Assembly (NCBI GenBank): GCA_050952125.1
Contig: JBMNKK010000003.1
Coordinates: 248,001 to 312,000, forward strand
Length of the DNA stretch: 64,000 nt
Direction of reading: 5' to 3'
Origin: UBA3951 sp050952125
GTDB taxonomy: Bacteria > Bacillota > Sulfobacillia > Fermentithermobacillales > Fermentithermobacillaceae
The notes under the pieces are model-generated. The model worked only from the letters and a program-made list of their open reading frames with translations. It was not told where the DNA came from and ran no database searches. The position numbers and the translations under genes are program-made. Positions 51,804 through 60,528 of this stretch are shown in pieces. How positions within the stretch are numbered: the first letter of the stretch is position 1; every line of letters begins with the position of its first letter.

Positions 51804-52980
51804 ATCCCAATCACTGAGCCTGGGCCACATTTCAAAGAATCAAGTCACGGCTCTCATAGCTTTCGTGCTCGGAGTGAAGGCGTTGCTCATCACGCCAACA
51901 TTTCTGATCCTTCAGTCTGCGACCGCTGCATGGATCGTGGTGGTCATATCCGTAGCGGTGGCTTCGGCAGGCCTGGCCGGGTGGGTCAAGTGGTCAAGGC
52001 TGACCCCCGGAACCCCCTTTTACGCCGCTCTCAAGAAGACGCTTGGGACGACTCTCGGAACCATCGTTTGCGCTTTGATGATGCTCTCCTTCACTATCGC
52101 CATATCTTTCAGCATGCGATTGTTTGCCGGAGGGGCCGCGATCGGGCTCCTGCCGGAGTTTCCTGTTGAGGCACTGCTACTGGTTCTCATTGCTGCCAGC
52201 GGTTACGCCGCGTGGCTCGGACCGGAGAGCATAGGCAGGGCATCAACATTTTTCTTGGTGCCCACTCTTGCCACTTTCTTCGTTGTCGCGCTGTCGGCTC
52301 TAAAGGGGCATGATGCTCGAAACCTCCTTCCTCTGCTCGGTCCAGGTCCGGGAGTCGTCGCCCTTCAGGGCGTACTGCGCTCAGGTTTATGGGGCATAAT
52401 GGCCTCGTTTGCTGCGCTTAAGCCTTACGTGCGCTCGGAAGAAGATCTGGCCAGAGGCGCTCGCAACGGGCTCTATCTGGCGGGATTCGGATTGCTCGTA
52501 AGCGTGGTCGCAATACTCATGTTTTTCCCGTATCCGGCTAGCACACGCCTAAGCCACCCCATGGGGATGCTTGCCCGGGCGGTTTATTTGAACCGCTTCT
52601 TGCAGCGCATCGAAGCCGCCTTCGCATTCTCCTGGTTCTACGCTTCTGCTATCCAGGCCAGTTTCATTTACTTCGTCCTCCTGTCTATGCTCGCAGAGGT
52701 TTCGGGAACGCGGACCTACCGTCCTTTCCTTCCGGCCTTGGCAACTTTGACTTTCGGAATTGGAGCCCTCCCGGTAAGCCTCCTAAGGGCAGAGCAGCTC
52801 TTGGAGACCTACTTTTTCAACACCTTTGGGCTAGCCTTCGTGCCCTTTGGCTGGCTTCTGTATGCGGTAGCGAAACTTCGTGGAGTAAAGCCGGCCCCCC
52901 GGTCATCTCCCTCAGGAGGTGATGGCGTTGCAGGCAACACGCGGGAAGAAGGTAAGCCGTCAACTCAGGATTCCGGCTAG
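51712..52980 (+). CDS. gerB: Spore germination permease GerB family
   Basis: B subunit of the germinant receptor, an amino-acid-permease-like membrane protein. From the TTG start it has 422 residues: a polar N-terminal tail of about 35 residues, then about ten helices beginning ALIAFVLGVKALLITP. Family-like segments include VALSALKGHDARNLLPLLG and GLWGIMASFAALKPYV. The TTG is chosen because GGAGGTGA lies 5 bases before it; a GTG three codons upstream lies within that site. It lies within the end of gerA and is followed by gerC, which overlaps it by 53 bases. Confidence 0.92.
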   Translation: MAESGKERKSPPSQSQRTPCEDKIEGQDSAESQSLSLGHISKNQVTALIAFVLGVKALLITPTFLILQSATAAWIVVVISVAVASAGLAGWVKWSRLTPGTPFYAALKKTLGTTLGTIVCALMMLSFTIAISFSMRLFAGGAAIGLLPEFPVEALLLVLIAASGYAAWLGPESIGRASTFFLVPTLATFFVVALSALKGHDARNLLPLLGPGPGVVALQGVLRSGLWGIMASFAALKPYVRSEEDLARGARNGLYLAGFGLLVSVVAILMFFPYPASTRLSHPMGMLARAVYLNRFLQRIEAAFAFSWFYASAIQASFIYFVLLSMLAEVSGTRTYRPFLPALATLTFGIGALPVSLLRAEQLLETYFFNTFGLAFVPFGWLLYAVAKLRGVKPAPRSSPSGGDGVAGNTREEGKPSTQDSG

Positions 52981-54205
52981 AACTATTCTTTTGGTGTGGG
53001 CTTCAGCCGTTTTTCTCGCTTTCCTCTCTTCCGGGTGTTGGGGCAAAAGGGAGATCGAAGAGAGGGCGTTCATCCACGTAATGGGGATCGACAAAGGCGA
53101 ACTTGAGCGCATACACGTCACCGTCTTGATCGCTGTACCGCGCCAGACGGGTTCCGATTCCATGGAAGGAGGATCTGAGGCTGGTACCGGTATCATCCTG
53201 TCTGCCGAAGGCTGGGATATATTCGATGCCCTATCCAGAATCGAGTCTATAAGCTCCAGGGAGCTTACAGGCATGCACCTGTCGTGTGTGATCCTCGGAG
53301 AGGACTTCGCGAAGGACGACGTCGCTCTGGTAATGGATGTGTTCAGCCGCAGCATCGAGTTCCGACCGAATTCTTTTATCGCCGTGTGCAGGGGCAATGC
53401 AGGCGCCTTCATCAAGAAAGCCAAGACCCCGGAGGAAGTGGTACTCTCAGACTATCTGACCAAACTCATCACATCGACCCACGAGCACTTGGGTTTTTGC
53501 CCTATGGTTACCATCCACGATTTCGCCATGGCCTATCAAACCGTCGAGTCTTCTCCCTGGTCCCCGCTTATGGAGCTCGCGGCTACCACACCGGCGGAGA
53601 CTACTGAAAGTGGAGAGGCTGCCCCGCACGCCGCAACTCCTGACGTGCAGCCTGTCCTTATCGCCGGCAGCGCGCTGTTCTCGCTTGACGGGGATAGATA
53701 CAGGATGGCCGGCGAACTGACCCCGGAAGAAACGCGAGCTGCCCTCGTCATGTCCGGAGACTCAAAAGGTTGGTATGTGGATGTTCAGGCCCCGGGAGAA
53801 CGAGAGGTTATGTCCCTCGTTATCCGCCATACGTCGACAATAACCCACATAGACAGGCAAGGGGACACCGTGACGGCTCACTTCAAGGTCAGCCTCAGCG
53901 GCACGATTGAAGAGTTCGTAGTAAACCCCGAAGCGCCCCAGACCACTAACCAGATGAGGCTGGCGATCGCTCAAACGGTTCAACAGCGAATTCAGGAGTT
54001 GTGCACGCGATCTCTCGACAAGATGAAGGCGCTTCGCTCGGACGCCATCGCCCTTGGCCGCTCCGTTCACGGGACGTTTCTCACCTTACCTGAATGGGAG
54101 GCGTTCGATTGGCCGTCGAAATTCCCGCACGTCGCCGCTACCTTCGATGTCAAGGTAGACATCTTTTCCACGGGCTTCAGATTCCAGAGAGCGTCTCCGC
54201 GGTAA
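52928..54205 (+). CDS. gerC: Spore germination lipoprotein Ger(x)C family
   Basis: C subunit of the germinant receptor, a lipoprotein of 425 residues. The signal peptide (ARTILLVWASAVFLAFLSSGC) ends in the lipobox LSSGC, whose Cys would be lipidated. The mature part begins with WGKREIEERAFIHVMGIDKG, typical of Ger(x)C. Further on are AEGWDIFDALSRIESISSRE and MHLSCVILGEDFAKDDV. TTG at 52928 is chosen because AGGAGGTGA precedes it; GTG and ATG codons just upstream lie within that site. It completes the receptor operon. Confidence 0.93.
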   Translation: MQATRGKKVSRQLRIPARTILLVWASAVFLAFLSSGCWGKREIEERAFIHVMGIDKGELERIHVTVLIAVPRQTGSDSMEGGSEAGTGIILSAEGWDIFDALSRIESISSRELTGMHLSCVILGEDFAKDDVALVMDVFSRSIEFRPNSFIAVCRGNAGAFIKKAKTPEEVVLSDYLTKLITSTHEHLGFCPMVTIHDFAMAYQTVESSPWSPLMELAATTPAETTESGEAAPHAATPDVQPVLIAGSALFSLDGDRYRMAGELTPEETRAALVMSGDSKGWYVDVQAPGEREVMSLVIRHTSTITHIDRQGDTVTAHFKVSLSGTIEEFVVNPEAPQTTNQMRLAIAQTVQQRIQELCTRSLDKMKALRSDAIALGRSVHGTFLTLPEWEAFDWPSKFPHVAATFDVKVDIFSTGFRFQRASPR

Positions 54206-54254
54206 AGGAAGTGTGCCTTCGGGGATAGAAGATCCCTGTCCGGAGGCTGATCCG

Positions 54255-54941
54255 ATGCCCAGAATGCGAGAACGCAACTCTGATCTTGAGCGCGCCAGGC
54301 ATTTGTACGATTGGGAAAGCTCAATGCGGCGCAAGTACAGATACATAGCAGGAGTAGACGAAGTGGGCAGGGGCCCGATGGCGGGGCCGGTAGTTGCTGC
54401 TGCAGTGATCCTCCCTGCGGAACCCGCGATTCCCGGTATCAATGACAGCAAGAGACTCACCCCGAAGAAGAGAGAAGAGGTTTTCGACCTCATCCTGGAA
54501 CACTCCCTAGCCTACGGCATAGGGGTGAGATCATCCAAGTTCGTCGATGAAAAAGGAATAGTCGAGGCAACTTATTCCGCGATGCGGATGGCTGTGGCAG
54601 CGCTGACGTTGCACGGCGTGACGCCTGAATTAGTCCTGGTTGACGGCTATCCGATAAAGGGGCTCTCGCTCCGTCAGGAAGCCGTTGTACACGGCGATTC
54701 CACGTCTGCATCCGTAGCCGGGGCGTCAATTCTAGCTAAGGTGACCCGCGACCGGATCATGGCCGAGTATGAAGGGCTCTATCCGGGCTACGGATTTCGC
54801 GAACATAAAGGCTACTGCACAAGCTCTCACCGGTCGTTCCTTCAAGCGTTAGGGCCGTCACCGATTCATCGCAGGTCCTTCGCCCCTGTTTCAATGGAAA
54901 TCGACGGCGCCGCGGATGATCTGGAAACGGACGAAGCCTAA
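54255..54941 (+). CDS. rnhB: Ribonuclease HII
   Basis: Removes ribonucleotides and RNA primers from DNA. It shows the catalytic Asp-Glu pair in AGVDEVGRGPMAGPVVAAAV, then NDSKRLTPKKREEVF, LVDGYPIKGL (third Asp) and ASILAKVTRDRIM (fourth Asp). ATG at 54255 gives 228 residues and has GGAGG 8 bases upstream; GTG at 54213 is an alternative with a weaker site. Its 3' end overlaps the convergent yraN gene by 51 bases. Confidence 0.96.
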   Translation: MPRMRERNSDLERARHLYDWESSMRRKYRYIAGVDEVGRGPMAGPVVAAAVILPAEPAIPGINDSKRLTPKKREEVFDLILEHSLAYGIGVRSSKFVDEKGIVEATYSAMRMAVAALTLHGVTPELVLVDGYPIKGLSLRQEAVVHGDSTSASVAGASILAKVTRDRIMAEYEGLYPGYGFREHKGYCTSSHRSFLQALGPSPIHRRSFAPVSMEIDGAADDLETDEA

Positions 54942-55304
54942 TCCCGGGACGGGAACGGCCTCGCCGCCTCTAGGAGTTGCCGGCGAACCAAGGCAAGCGT
55001 CGACCCTCACCGGCGTGGAATCCTTAACGCGACGGTGCATGAGGTAATGCCTCACGGCTCTACGCAGGCGTTCTAGTTTGCGCCACCCCAATGATTCGCC
55101 TGCCGACTCGCGCGAGTTGAGGCCTCTGTATCGCACTTCCACAAACACCAAGACCCCAGCCTCGAGAGCCACAATGTCGATCTCGCCAAATCTACAGGAG
55201 TAGTTGCGTTCCATGACTTCGTAGCCTAGCGACGACAAAAAACCGCACGCGGCAGCCTCCACTGCCGCACCCAGCTGTCTCGCATGAGAGCGGGGATCAC
55301 ACAT
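54891..55304 (-). CDS. yraN: YraN family protein (UPF0102)
   Basis: Predicted small nuclease-fold protein of 137 residues. The restriction-endonuclease-like core is visible in GFLSSLGYEVMERNYSCRFG, EIDIVALEAGVLVFVEVRYR (E...D...ExK-like positions, with Arg where Lys is usual) and GWRKLERLRRAVRHYL. The usual partner order rnhB-yraN-comM is kept, but here yraN faces rnhB and overlaps its 3' end by 51 bases. It overlaps the comM stop by 8 bases. Biological role unknown. Confidence 0.88.
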   Translation of the reverse strand: MCDPRSHARQLGAAVEAAACGFLSSLGYEVMERNYSCRFGEIDIVALEAGVLVFVEVRYRGLNSRESAGESLGWRKLERLRRAVRHYLMHRRVKDSTPVRVDACLGSPATPRGGEAVPVPGLGFVRFQIIRGAVDFH

Positions 55305-56814
55305 GGAGAGTCGTCTGTCTGTACGACAGAGCCTCGGCGACGTGCTCTTCCTCTATCCGAGGGGAATCTTCCAGGTCGGCAATTGTTGAAGCTACCCTCA
55401 ACACGCGGTAGTAGCCCCTGGTCGACAGACCCATCTTCTTGACCGCGCCAAGGGCCAGCCTCCTCGCACTGGCTGAAAAGGAAACCAGAGTTCCCAGCTC
55501 TCTCGCTCCCATTTCGGCATTGCAGGTGATACGCGTCCCTTCCAGGCGCCTTTCTTGCCTCTTCCGCGCCGCCATCACCCTTTCCTTGACCGCCGAGGAA
55601 CGCTCTCCCCCGGTCCTTACCAGGTCCGCGGGCGGGACACGGGACACGGACAGGTATATGTCTATCCTGTCCAAGAATGGGCCGCTCACCCTTGCGGCGT
55701 AGTTTCGGCGAGAGCGCGGAGTGCACGAGCAGTCCTGCTCCTCGCTTCCGAACCTACCGCATGGGCATAAGTTCATGGCGGATACCAGCACGAAGCGGCA
55801 CGGAAACCGGTAGGTGCCCCGAGACCGGGTTATCGCGACGGACCCGTCCTCCAGAGGCTGCCTCATAGCGTTCAGCACCGCCGGAGCGAACTCCGGGAGT
55901 TCATCCAGAAACAACACGCCTCTGTGCGCCAAGGTGATCTCCCCCGGCCTGGGGACGCTCCCGCCTCCAATGAGTGCCGTAGCAGTCACAGTATGGTGAG
56001 GAGCTCTGAAAGGTCGCCTCCTTACCAACCCGGACCCCGGTAGGAGGTTTCCCGAAACGCTCTGGATCCGTGTAACCTCCAGAGCCTCTTCATGCGAGAG
56101 GTCGGGGAGAATGCCCGGAAGGGCACGGGCCAGCATGCTCTTCCCCACCCCGTGAGGCCCTGAAAGGAGCATGTTATGCCCTCCCGAAGCCGCGACCTCA
56201 AGAGCTCTCTTGGCGGCTGATTGTCCCCTTATGTCGAAAGTGTCGACGTAAGGCTCCGTTTGATATGCGTGCTCGGCGGAGCAGTCGACTCCGGGCAGAT
56301 CTTCAGACCCCTGGATAAACCTGATGACGTCACTCAAAGAGCCAGCCGCTCTCAAGTCAAGCCCCCTTAGGAACGATACCTCGCCCCCGTTGTCCCGCGG
56401 GAGAACGACGCCGTCAACATCGGCTGCCTTCGAGATCACCATGGGGAGCACTCCCCTCACCGGTCTCAACGTCCCGTCCAAAGCCAGCTCTCCCAAGAGC
56501 ATATACCTGCGGAGTCTCCCTTCGCTGGAGATCTGCCCTGAAGCCGCGAGAATGCCTGCGGCGACCGCTAAGTCCATTTGAGAACCCTCCTTATGGAGGT
56601 CTGCAGGAGATAAGTTCACAGTAATCCTGCTTGGAGGCACCTCAAACCCCGAGTTGCGTACCGCGGACCTCACGCGATGCCGGGATTCTCTCACGGCAGC
56701 GTCGGCCAAGCCCGCGATTTCCAGCCCCGGGAGACCTCCGGATACGTCAACCTCCACTCTCACAGGGACACCTTCGATTCCCGCTACTGTGGCGCTCCAT
56801 ACATAGGCAAACAA
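55297..56814 (-). CDS. comM: YifB/ComM family Mg-chelatase-like AAA+ ATPase
   Basis: AAA+ protein of 505 residues. In proteobacteria ComM is a branch-migration helicase for natural transformation; the role in Firmicutes is less clear. The N-terminal Lon-like fold is VPVRVEVDVSGGLPGLEIAG, followed by ITVNLSPADLHKEGSQMDLA. The ATPase has Walker A SGPHGVGKSMLARALPGILP and Walker B RGVLFLDELPEF, a zinc-binding-type CPCGRFGSEEQDCSC, and a C-terminal lid. TTG at 56814 is chosen because GGAGGT lies 9 bases upstream and it begins the family sequence FAYVWSATVAGIEG. Confidence 0.93.
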   Translation of the reverse strand: MFAYVWSATVAGIEGVPVRVEVDVSGGLPGLEIAGLADAAVRESRHRVRSAVRNSGFEVPPSRITVNLSPADLHKEGSQMDLAVAAGILAASGQISSEGRLRRYMLLGELALDGTLRPVRGVLPMVISKAADVDGVVLPRDNGGEVSFLRGLDLRAAGSLSDVIRFIQGSEDLPGVDCSAEHAYQTEPYVDTFDIRGQSAAKRALEVAASGGHNMLLSGPHGVGKSMLARALPGILPDLSHEEALEVTRIQSVSGNLLPGSGLVRRRPFRAPHHTVTATALIGGGSVPRPGEITLAHRGVLFLDELPEFAPAVLNAMRQPLEDGSVAITRSRGTYRFPCRFVLVSAMNLCPCGRFGSEEQDCSCTPRSRRNYAARVSGPFLDRIDIYLSVSRVPPADLVRTGGERSSAVKERVMAARKRQERRLEGTRITCNAEMGARELGTLVSFSASARRLALGAVKKMGLSTRGYYRVLRVASTIADLEDSPRIEEEHVAEALSYRQTTLHV

Positions 56815-56925
56815 TACCCCACTACCTCCACAGAAACTCGATTTGACCCGAATCGACACGGACATGCTGAGCATAACATGTATTGGCAATTTCTGCCATG
56901 TTCAGCGTGCGCACTTACGCTCCTG

Positions 56926-56955
56926 TTGCTCCCTTCGCTGTACCGATGCTAGAAT
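56926..56955 (+). promoter_or_regulatory. Candidate promoter for the MATE transporter gene
   Basis: TTGCTC and TAGAAT are separated by 18 bases, about 48 bases before the GTG start of the MATE gene. The -10 box matches five of six consensus bases; the -35 is weaker. Confidence 0.4.
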
Positions 56956-57002
56956 GTTTGGTGTCCAGAAATATCAGCTTCCAAGAGAATGGAGACTAGG
57001 AT

Positions 57003-58553
57003 GTGGCGGCTCAGAAATCGAAGGTTCATGAGGTAGAGCAGGTGAAGAGTGGGCCCTCGGATAATGCCATACCGGCTAACGGTTCCGATTCGCTGGAGGA
57101 AGAGGTTTCGATAACTCTGGATGGAGGCAGTTCTCCCGAGCAAGGGGCCGCACTGGTCGGCCCTCTTGACGGTGTTGTTACTGAGGCCCGCGAAGACCTC
57201 GCTGCGGAACCCCCGATCGAGTCAGGTTCCGAACTCAGGAAGAAGATCACCGACCTGGCAGTGCCGGCACTCATAGAGATGACACTGATGACTCTGGTCT
57301 CGATGGTCGACATGATTCAAGTCGGACGGCTCGGACCCTGGGCAATCACGTCGGTCGGGCTGTCAAATCAGCCGATGTTCATCGCTATGTCCGTCTTCAT
57401 GTCTCTCAACGTTGGGGCTACGGCGCTCGTGGCAAGGTCCGTGGGCGCCAAGAAGATTGACGACGCCTTTGCGGGAGCAAGGCAGGCTCTCGTAATTGCG
57501 AGTCTCTTTGGCCTGGTCCTGGGCGCACTCGGCATCACATACGCAGGCCCCATTCTGCGTATTCTCGGAGCCGAAGCGGACGTGATTGGCCCGGGAACGG
57601 CTTACCTGCGGATCGTAAGCGCTGGACTCATCTTCCAGGGGGCAACTGTAAGCCTTAATGCCTCGCTGAGGGGCGCAGGCGACACCCGGACTCCCATGTC
57701 GGTGAACCTCATTGCAAACCTGGTCAACGTTGTCGGCAACTATCTACTCATCAACGGCGCGTTCGGGTTCCCCAGACTCGAGGTAGCCGGCGCGGCTTAC
57801 GCGACGACCTTTTCGAGGCTGGTAGCTCTCGTGCTGGTCGTATCCAAAGTGTTCGGACACCGGGGCGCGATCAAGATGTCGATTACCGACTCCTTCCGTC
57901 CCGACCTGCCTATCCTCCGTAGGATCTTCAAAGTCGGTATCCCCGCAGCGCTTGAGCAGCTTGTAATGCGCTCCGGCCAGATGGTGTTCGCCCGGATAGT
58001 GGCCAGCTTTGGCACCCTGACGTACGCGGCACACCAGGTGGCACTCAACATAGAAGGTTTCTCATTCACAACTCCCCAGGCGTTCCAGACCGCGGCAACA
58101 ACACTCGTAGGCCAAAGCCTCGGGGCGAAGCGGCCCAAGAGGGCCATTCGAGTTGGAGCCGAAGCCCAGAAGATCGCAATAGGGATAGGGCTTTTTATGG
58201 GCACGATACTGTTCCTCTTCGGGAAGTACGTCGCGGTGCTCTACACAGACGATCCGAGTGTGATATCGCTCAGCGCTGGGGTGCTGAAGATAATCGCGTT
58301 TGCCCAGCCCTTCATGGCAACCAACTTCGTGCTTGCCGGCGCGCTCCGCGGCGCGGGCGATACAAAGTGGACTATGTACATCACTATGGCCGGAGTGTGG
58401 GGAGTTAGAGTCGTGACTGCCTACTTCCTCTGCCTCCACACCGACCTGCACCTTTACGGCGCGTGGATAGCAATGGCCTTGGATATGACGACAAGGGCGA
58501 TACTCGTAACCCTCCGGTTCCGAGCCGGCCACTGGACAAAGACCCGGGTGTGA
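57003..58553 (+). CDS. MATE family efflux transporter
   Basis: Cation-coupled multidrug/toxin exporter of 516 residues with two six-helix halves. Core motifs include ALIEMTLMTLVSMVDMIQVG, LSNQPMFIAMSVFMSLNVGA, SLRGAGDTRTPM and, in the second half, GALRGAGDTKWTMYI. Unusually, about 75 polar, acidic residues precede the first helix (which begins near ITDLAVPALIEM). The GTG start has GGAG 8 bases upstream, so the tail seems to be translated. Substrate unknown. Confidence 0.92.
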   Translation: MAAQKSKVHEVEQVKSGPSDNAIPANGSDSLEEEVSITLDGGSSPEQGAALVGPLDGVVTEAREDLAAEPPIESGSELRKKITDLAVPALIEMTLMTLVSMVDMIQVGRLGPWAITSVGLSNQPMFIAMSVFMSLNVGATALVARSVGAKKIDDAFAGARQALVIASLFGLVLGALGITYAGPILRILGAEADVIGPGTAYLRIVSAGLIFQGATVSLNASLRGAGDTRTPMSVNLIANLVNVVGNYLLINGAFGFPRLEVAGAAYATTFSRLVALVLVVSKVFGHRGAIKMSITDSFRPDLPILRRIFKVGIPAALEQLVMRSGQMVFARIVASFGTLTYAAHQVALNIEGFSFTTPQAFQTAATTLVGQSLGAKRPKRAIRVGAEAQKIAIGIGLFMGTILFLFGKYVAVLYTDDPSVISLSAGVLKIIAFAQPFMATNFVLAGALRGAGDTKWTMYITMAGVWGVRVVTAYFLCLHTDLHLYGAWIAMALDMTTRAILVTLRFRAGHWTKTRV

Positions 58554-58578
58554 TAGGCGCTAATCCGTGCGGCGTACG

Positions 58579-59835
58579 CTATGCTTCCCGCAGGTGTTGG
58601 GAGGCAAACCCGGCCAAGGACACTACACCCAAGAGCGCCGCGAGCGCCAAGAGGACCGTCCGGCTTCCCACTGCGTCGAGAGCCAAGCCCGCGAGAGGTG
58701 TAGATATGGGAGAAAAGAGCGTGTTCGCCGTGAACCGCACCGCGAAGACGCGTCCCCTTATCTCGGCCGGCGTGATTTCCTGGTAGAGCGTGCTCATCGG
58801 TACCTGGATGAAGGGAGTCACCGCTCCGAAGAGAGCGAAGATAACGTAGACTTCCGCGATGCTACTTGACATGCCCATGAGAGCAAACGACATCGCCATA
58901 ATGGCGACTCCTGTAGCCATGGTAAGTCCCAGGCGCGGCCATCTCTTCCTCATGGCCATGAAGTAAGAGGCGGCGAGGGAAGCCACGGCCGATACGCTGA
59001 ACCCCACCCCGAGAAGCTCCGGGTCTACACGTAACGTCTTCAGAAGGTGAACCTGAAAAGCCAGACCGGCCGGGTTGGCGCAGAAATTGATGAAGATGGC
59101 CATGGCAAGAAGGCTCATGGCCAAAGGTACGGCTCTGTAGAACCTAAACCCCTCCATAGCTTCTGCAAGGCTCGGCCTCTTTGAGCTTAAGGCGGTTCTG
59201 TCCTCGTACGGGGGTTTGATGGCCAGCACCAAGAGAGCGGCCACGGCAAAGACGAGACCGGCCGCCAAGAGCGTAGAGGCATCTCCAAGTGCCGCCAAAG
59301 CGAACCCGGCTACCGCAGGGCCTAAGATCATCGCCGTATTCTTGCCCACCGTGTGCACCGCGTTAGCCTGTTGTATGGACTCGCGTTCAACCACTGCGGG
59401 GATGAGCGCGTTCGTCGCGGGGTCGTAGAAAGCGCGTACGATGCCGTTCAGGGCCCTCCACGCGTAGACATGCGCTAGGCTGAAAGTCCCGCTGGTGATG
59501 GCGTACGCGGAGAGCAAGATGCCGGAGGCCCTGGCTGCATCGGCCACGGCCATTACCCACTTCCGCTGAGTACGATCCAAGATCACGCCTGCGACAGGCC
59601 CCAGAAGTAAGGCAGGGAGCATCTGCAAGAGAAGTCCTACCGAAGCAGCGGTGGCGGAACCTGTCCTCTCCAGCACGATTATTGAGAGAGCAGTCGAAAC
59701 AACATTGTCGGTCACTGCCGACAAGGTCTGCCCTGTCCACAGTTTCATGAATTCCCCCCCAAGGGTAAGGGGCTGCAGTAGGATCAATAGTCCTCTCATG
59801 AAACCGTCGCGAAGAGGCTTGGATCTACTCGCCAC
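58579..59835 (-). CDS. MFS transporter (MFS_3/EntS-like)
   Basis: Twelve-helix transporter of about 418 residues related to the MFS_3 exporter group. Clear segments are FMKLWTGQTLSAVTDNVVS, LLLGPVAGVILDRTQRKWVM and ALNGIVRAFYDPATNALIPA. The start is GTG, with GGGAGG 8 bases upstream; the frame is open 40 codons further but that part is not membrane-like. It is convergent with the MATE gene and divergent from the LysM gene. Substrate not recognisable. Confidence 0.86.
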   Translation of the reverse strand: MASRSKPLRDGFMRGLLILLQPLTLGGEFMKLWTGQTLSAVTDNVVSTALSIIVLERTGSATAASVGLLLQMLPALLLGPVAGVILDRTQRKWVMAVADAARASGILLSAYAITSGTFSLAHVYAWRALNGIVRAFYDPATNALIPAVVERESIQQANAVHTVGKNTAMILGPAVAGFALAALGDASTLLAAGLVFAVAALLVLAIKPPYEDRTALSSKRPSLAEAMEGFRFYRAVPLAMSLLAMAIFINFCANPAGLAFQVHLLKTLRVDPELLGVGFSVSAVASLAASYFMAMRKRWPRLGLTMATGVAIMAMSFALMGMSSSIAEVYVIFALFGAVTPFIQVPMSTLYQEITPAEIRGRVFAVRFTANTLFSPISTPLAGLALDAVGSRTVLLALAALLGVVSLAGFASQHLREA

Positions 59836-59981
59836 GCTGGATTCCTCCCGAAAACCGCAGGTAAATGCCCGATTGGGATTGGGAGTGCGAGGGCATGGTT
59901 TGATATTCCAACAACGCCATTCCGATTCCTCCCTCACATGGAACATCACCGGCAATCACAAGGCTCCCGGAGTTTCATAAA

Positions 59982-60380
59982 ATGATGGGAACCGTGGGGG
60001 GCGTGTTTACGGTGGAGAGTCCTCTTCCCGAATGTGAATCGGGGCGTTACTGGGAAGTCAGGCCCGGTGATACGGTATACCTTATCGCGACAGAACTGGG
60101 CGTGTCGCCCGGTGAAATACTGCAGCTTAACCCCGGCATTGATCCTGACAATCTGCAGGTAGGCTCGATACTGTGCCTGCCGCGACCGGCCGGAATCCCC
60201 ATAGGGCCGGTGCCTCCGTGCGCTTCCGGCCTTTACTGGGTAGTAGCCTCCGGTGATACCCTCTTTACCATAGCGGAGGCAACCTCTACCACGGTGCGCG
60301 TCTTGATGGAATTGAACCCTCACGTCGACCCGCTAAATCTGCAGGTCGGCATGAGCATCTGCCTTCCGGGAATATCCTAG
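59982..60380 (+). CDS. Double LysM domain protein
   Basis: A 132-residue protein made of two LysM repeats (residues about 23-67 and 85-129), the usual binders of N-acetylglucosamine glycans. They read YWEVRPGDTVYLIATELG and YWVVASGDTLFTIAEATS, each ending in a LQVGxxxCLP motif. Each repeat is bracketed by two cysteines exactly 47 positions apart (18/65 and 80/127). There is no catalytic domain, no signal peptide and no membrane segment, so it may act in the mother cell or spore coat, or leave by an unusual route. ATG has GGAG 9 bases upstream. glnA follows on the same strand. Confidence 0.85.
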   Translation: MMGTVGGVFTVESPLPECESGRYWEVRPGDTVYLIATELGVSPGEILQLNPGIDPDNLQVGSILCLPRPAGIPIGPVPPCASGLYWVVASGDTLFTIAEATSTTVRVLMELNPHVDPLNLQVGMSICLPGIS

Positions 60381-60528
60381 GAACCTCTCAAATTAGCTGC
60401 AGAACCTCTTTTCGTCTGTGCTATATTTACTGACATAAATGCTGCGCATAGCAAAGAGAGCTGACGCATGATCGCTTTACGCGAAGGCCCGTCCGCGCGA
60501 ATCCCGCCTGCATGAAAGGAAGGAGACT

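Noticed and set aside
60415..60440. GlnR box upstream of glnA (TGT ... TGACA)
   Set aside because: The half-sites span 19 bases rather than the 17 of TGTnA-N7-TnACA, and the inner bases do not match.
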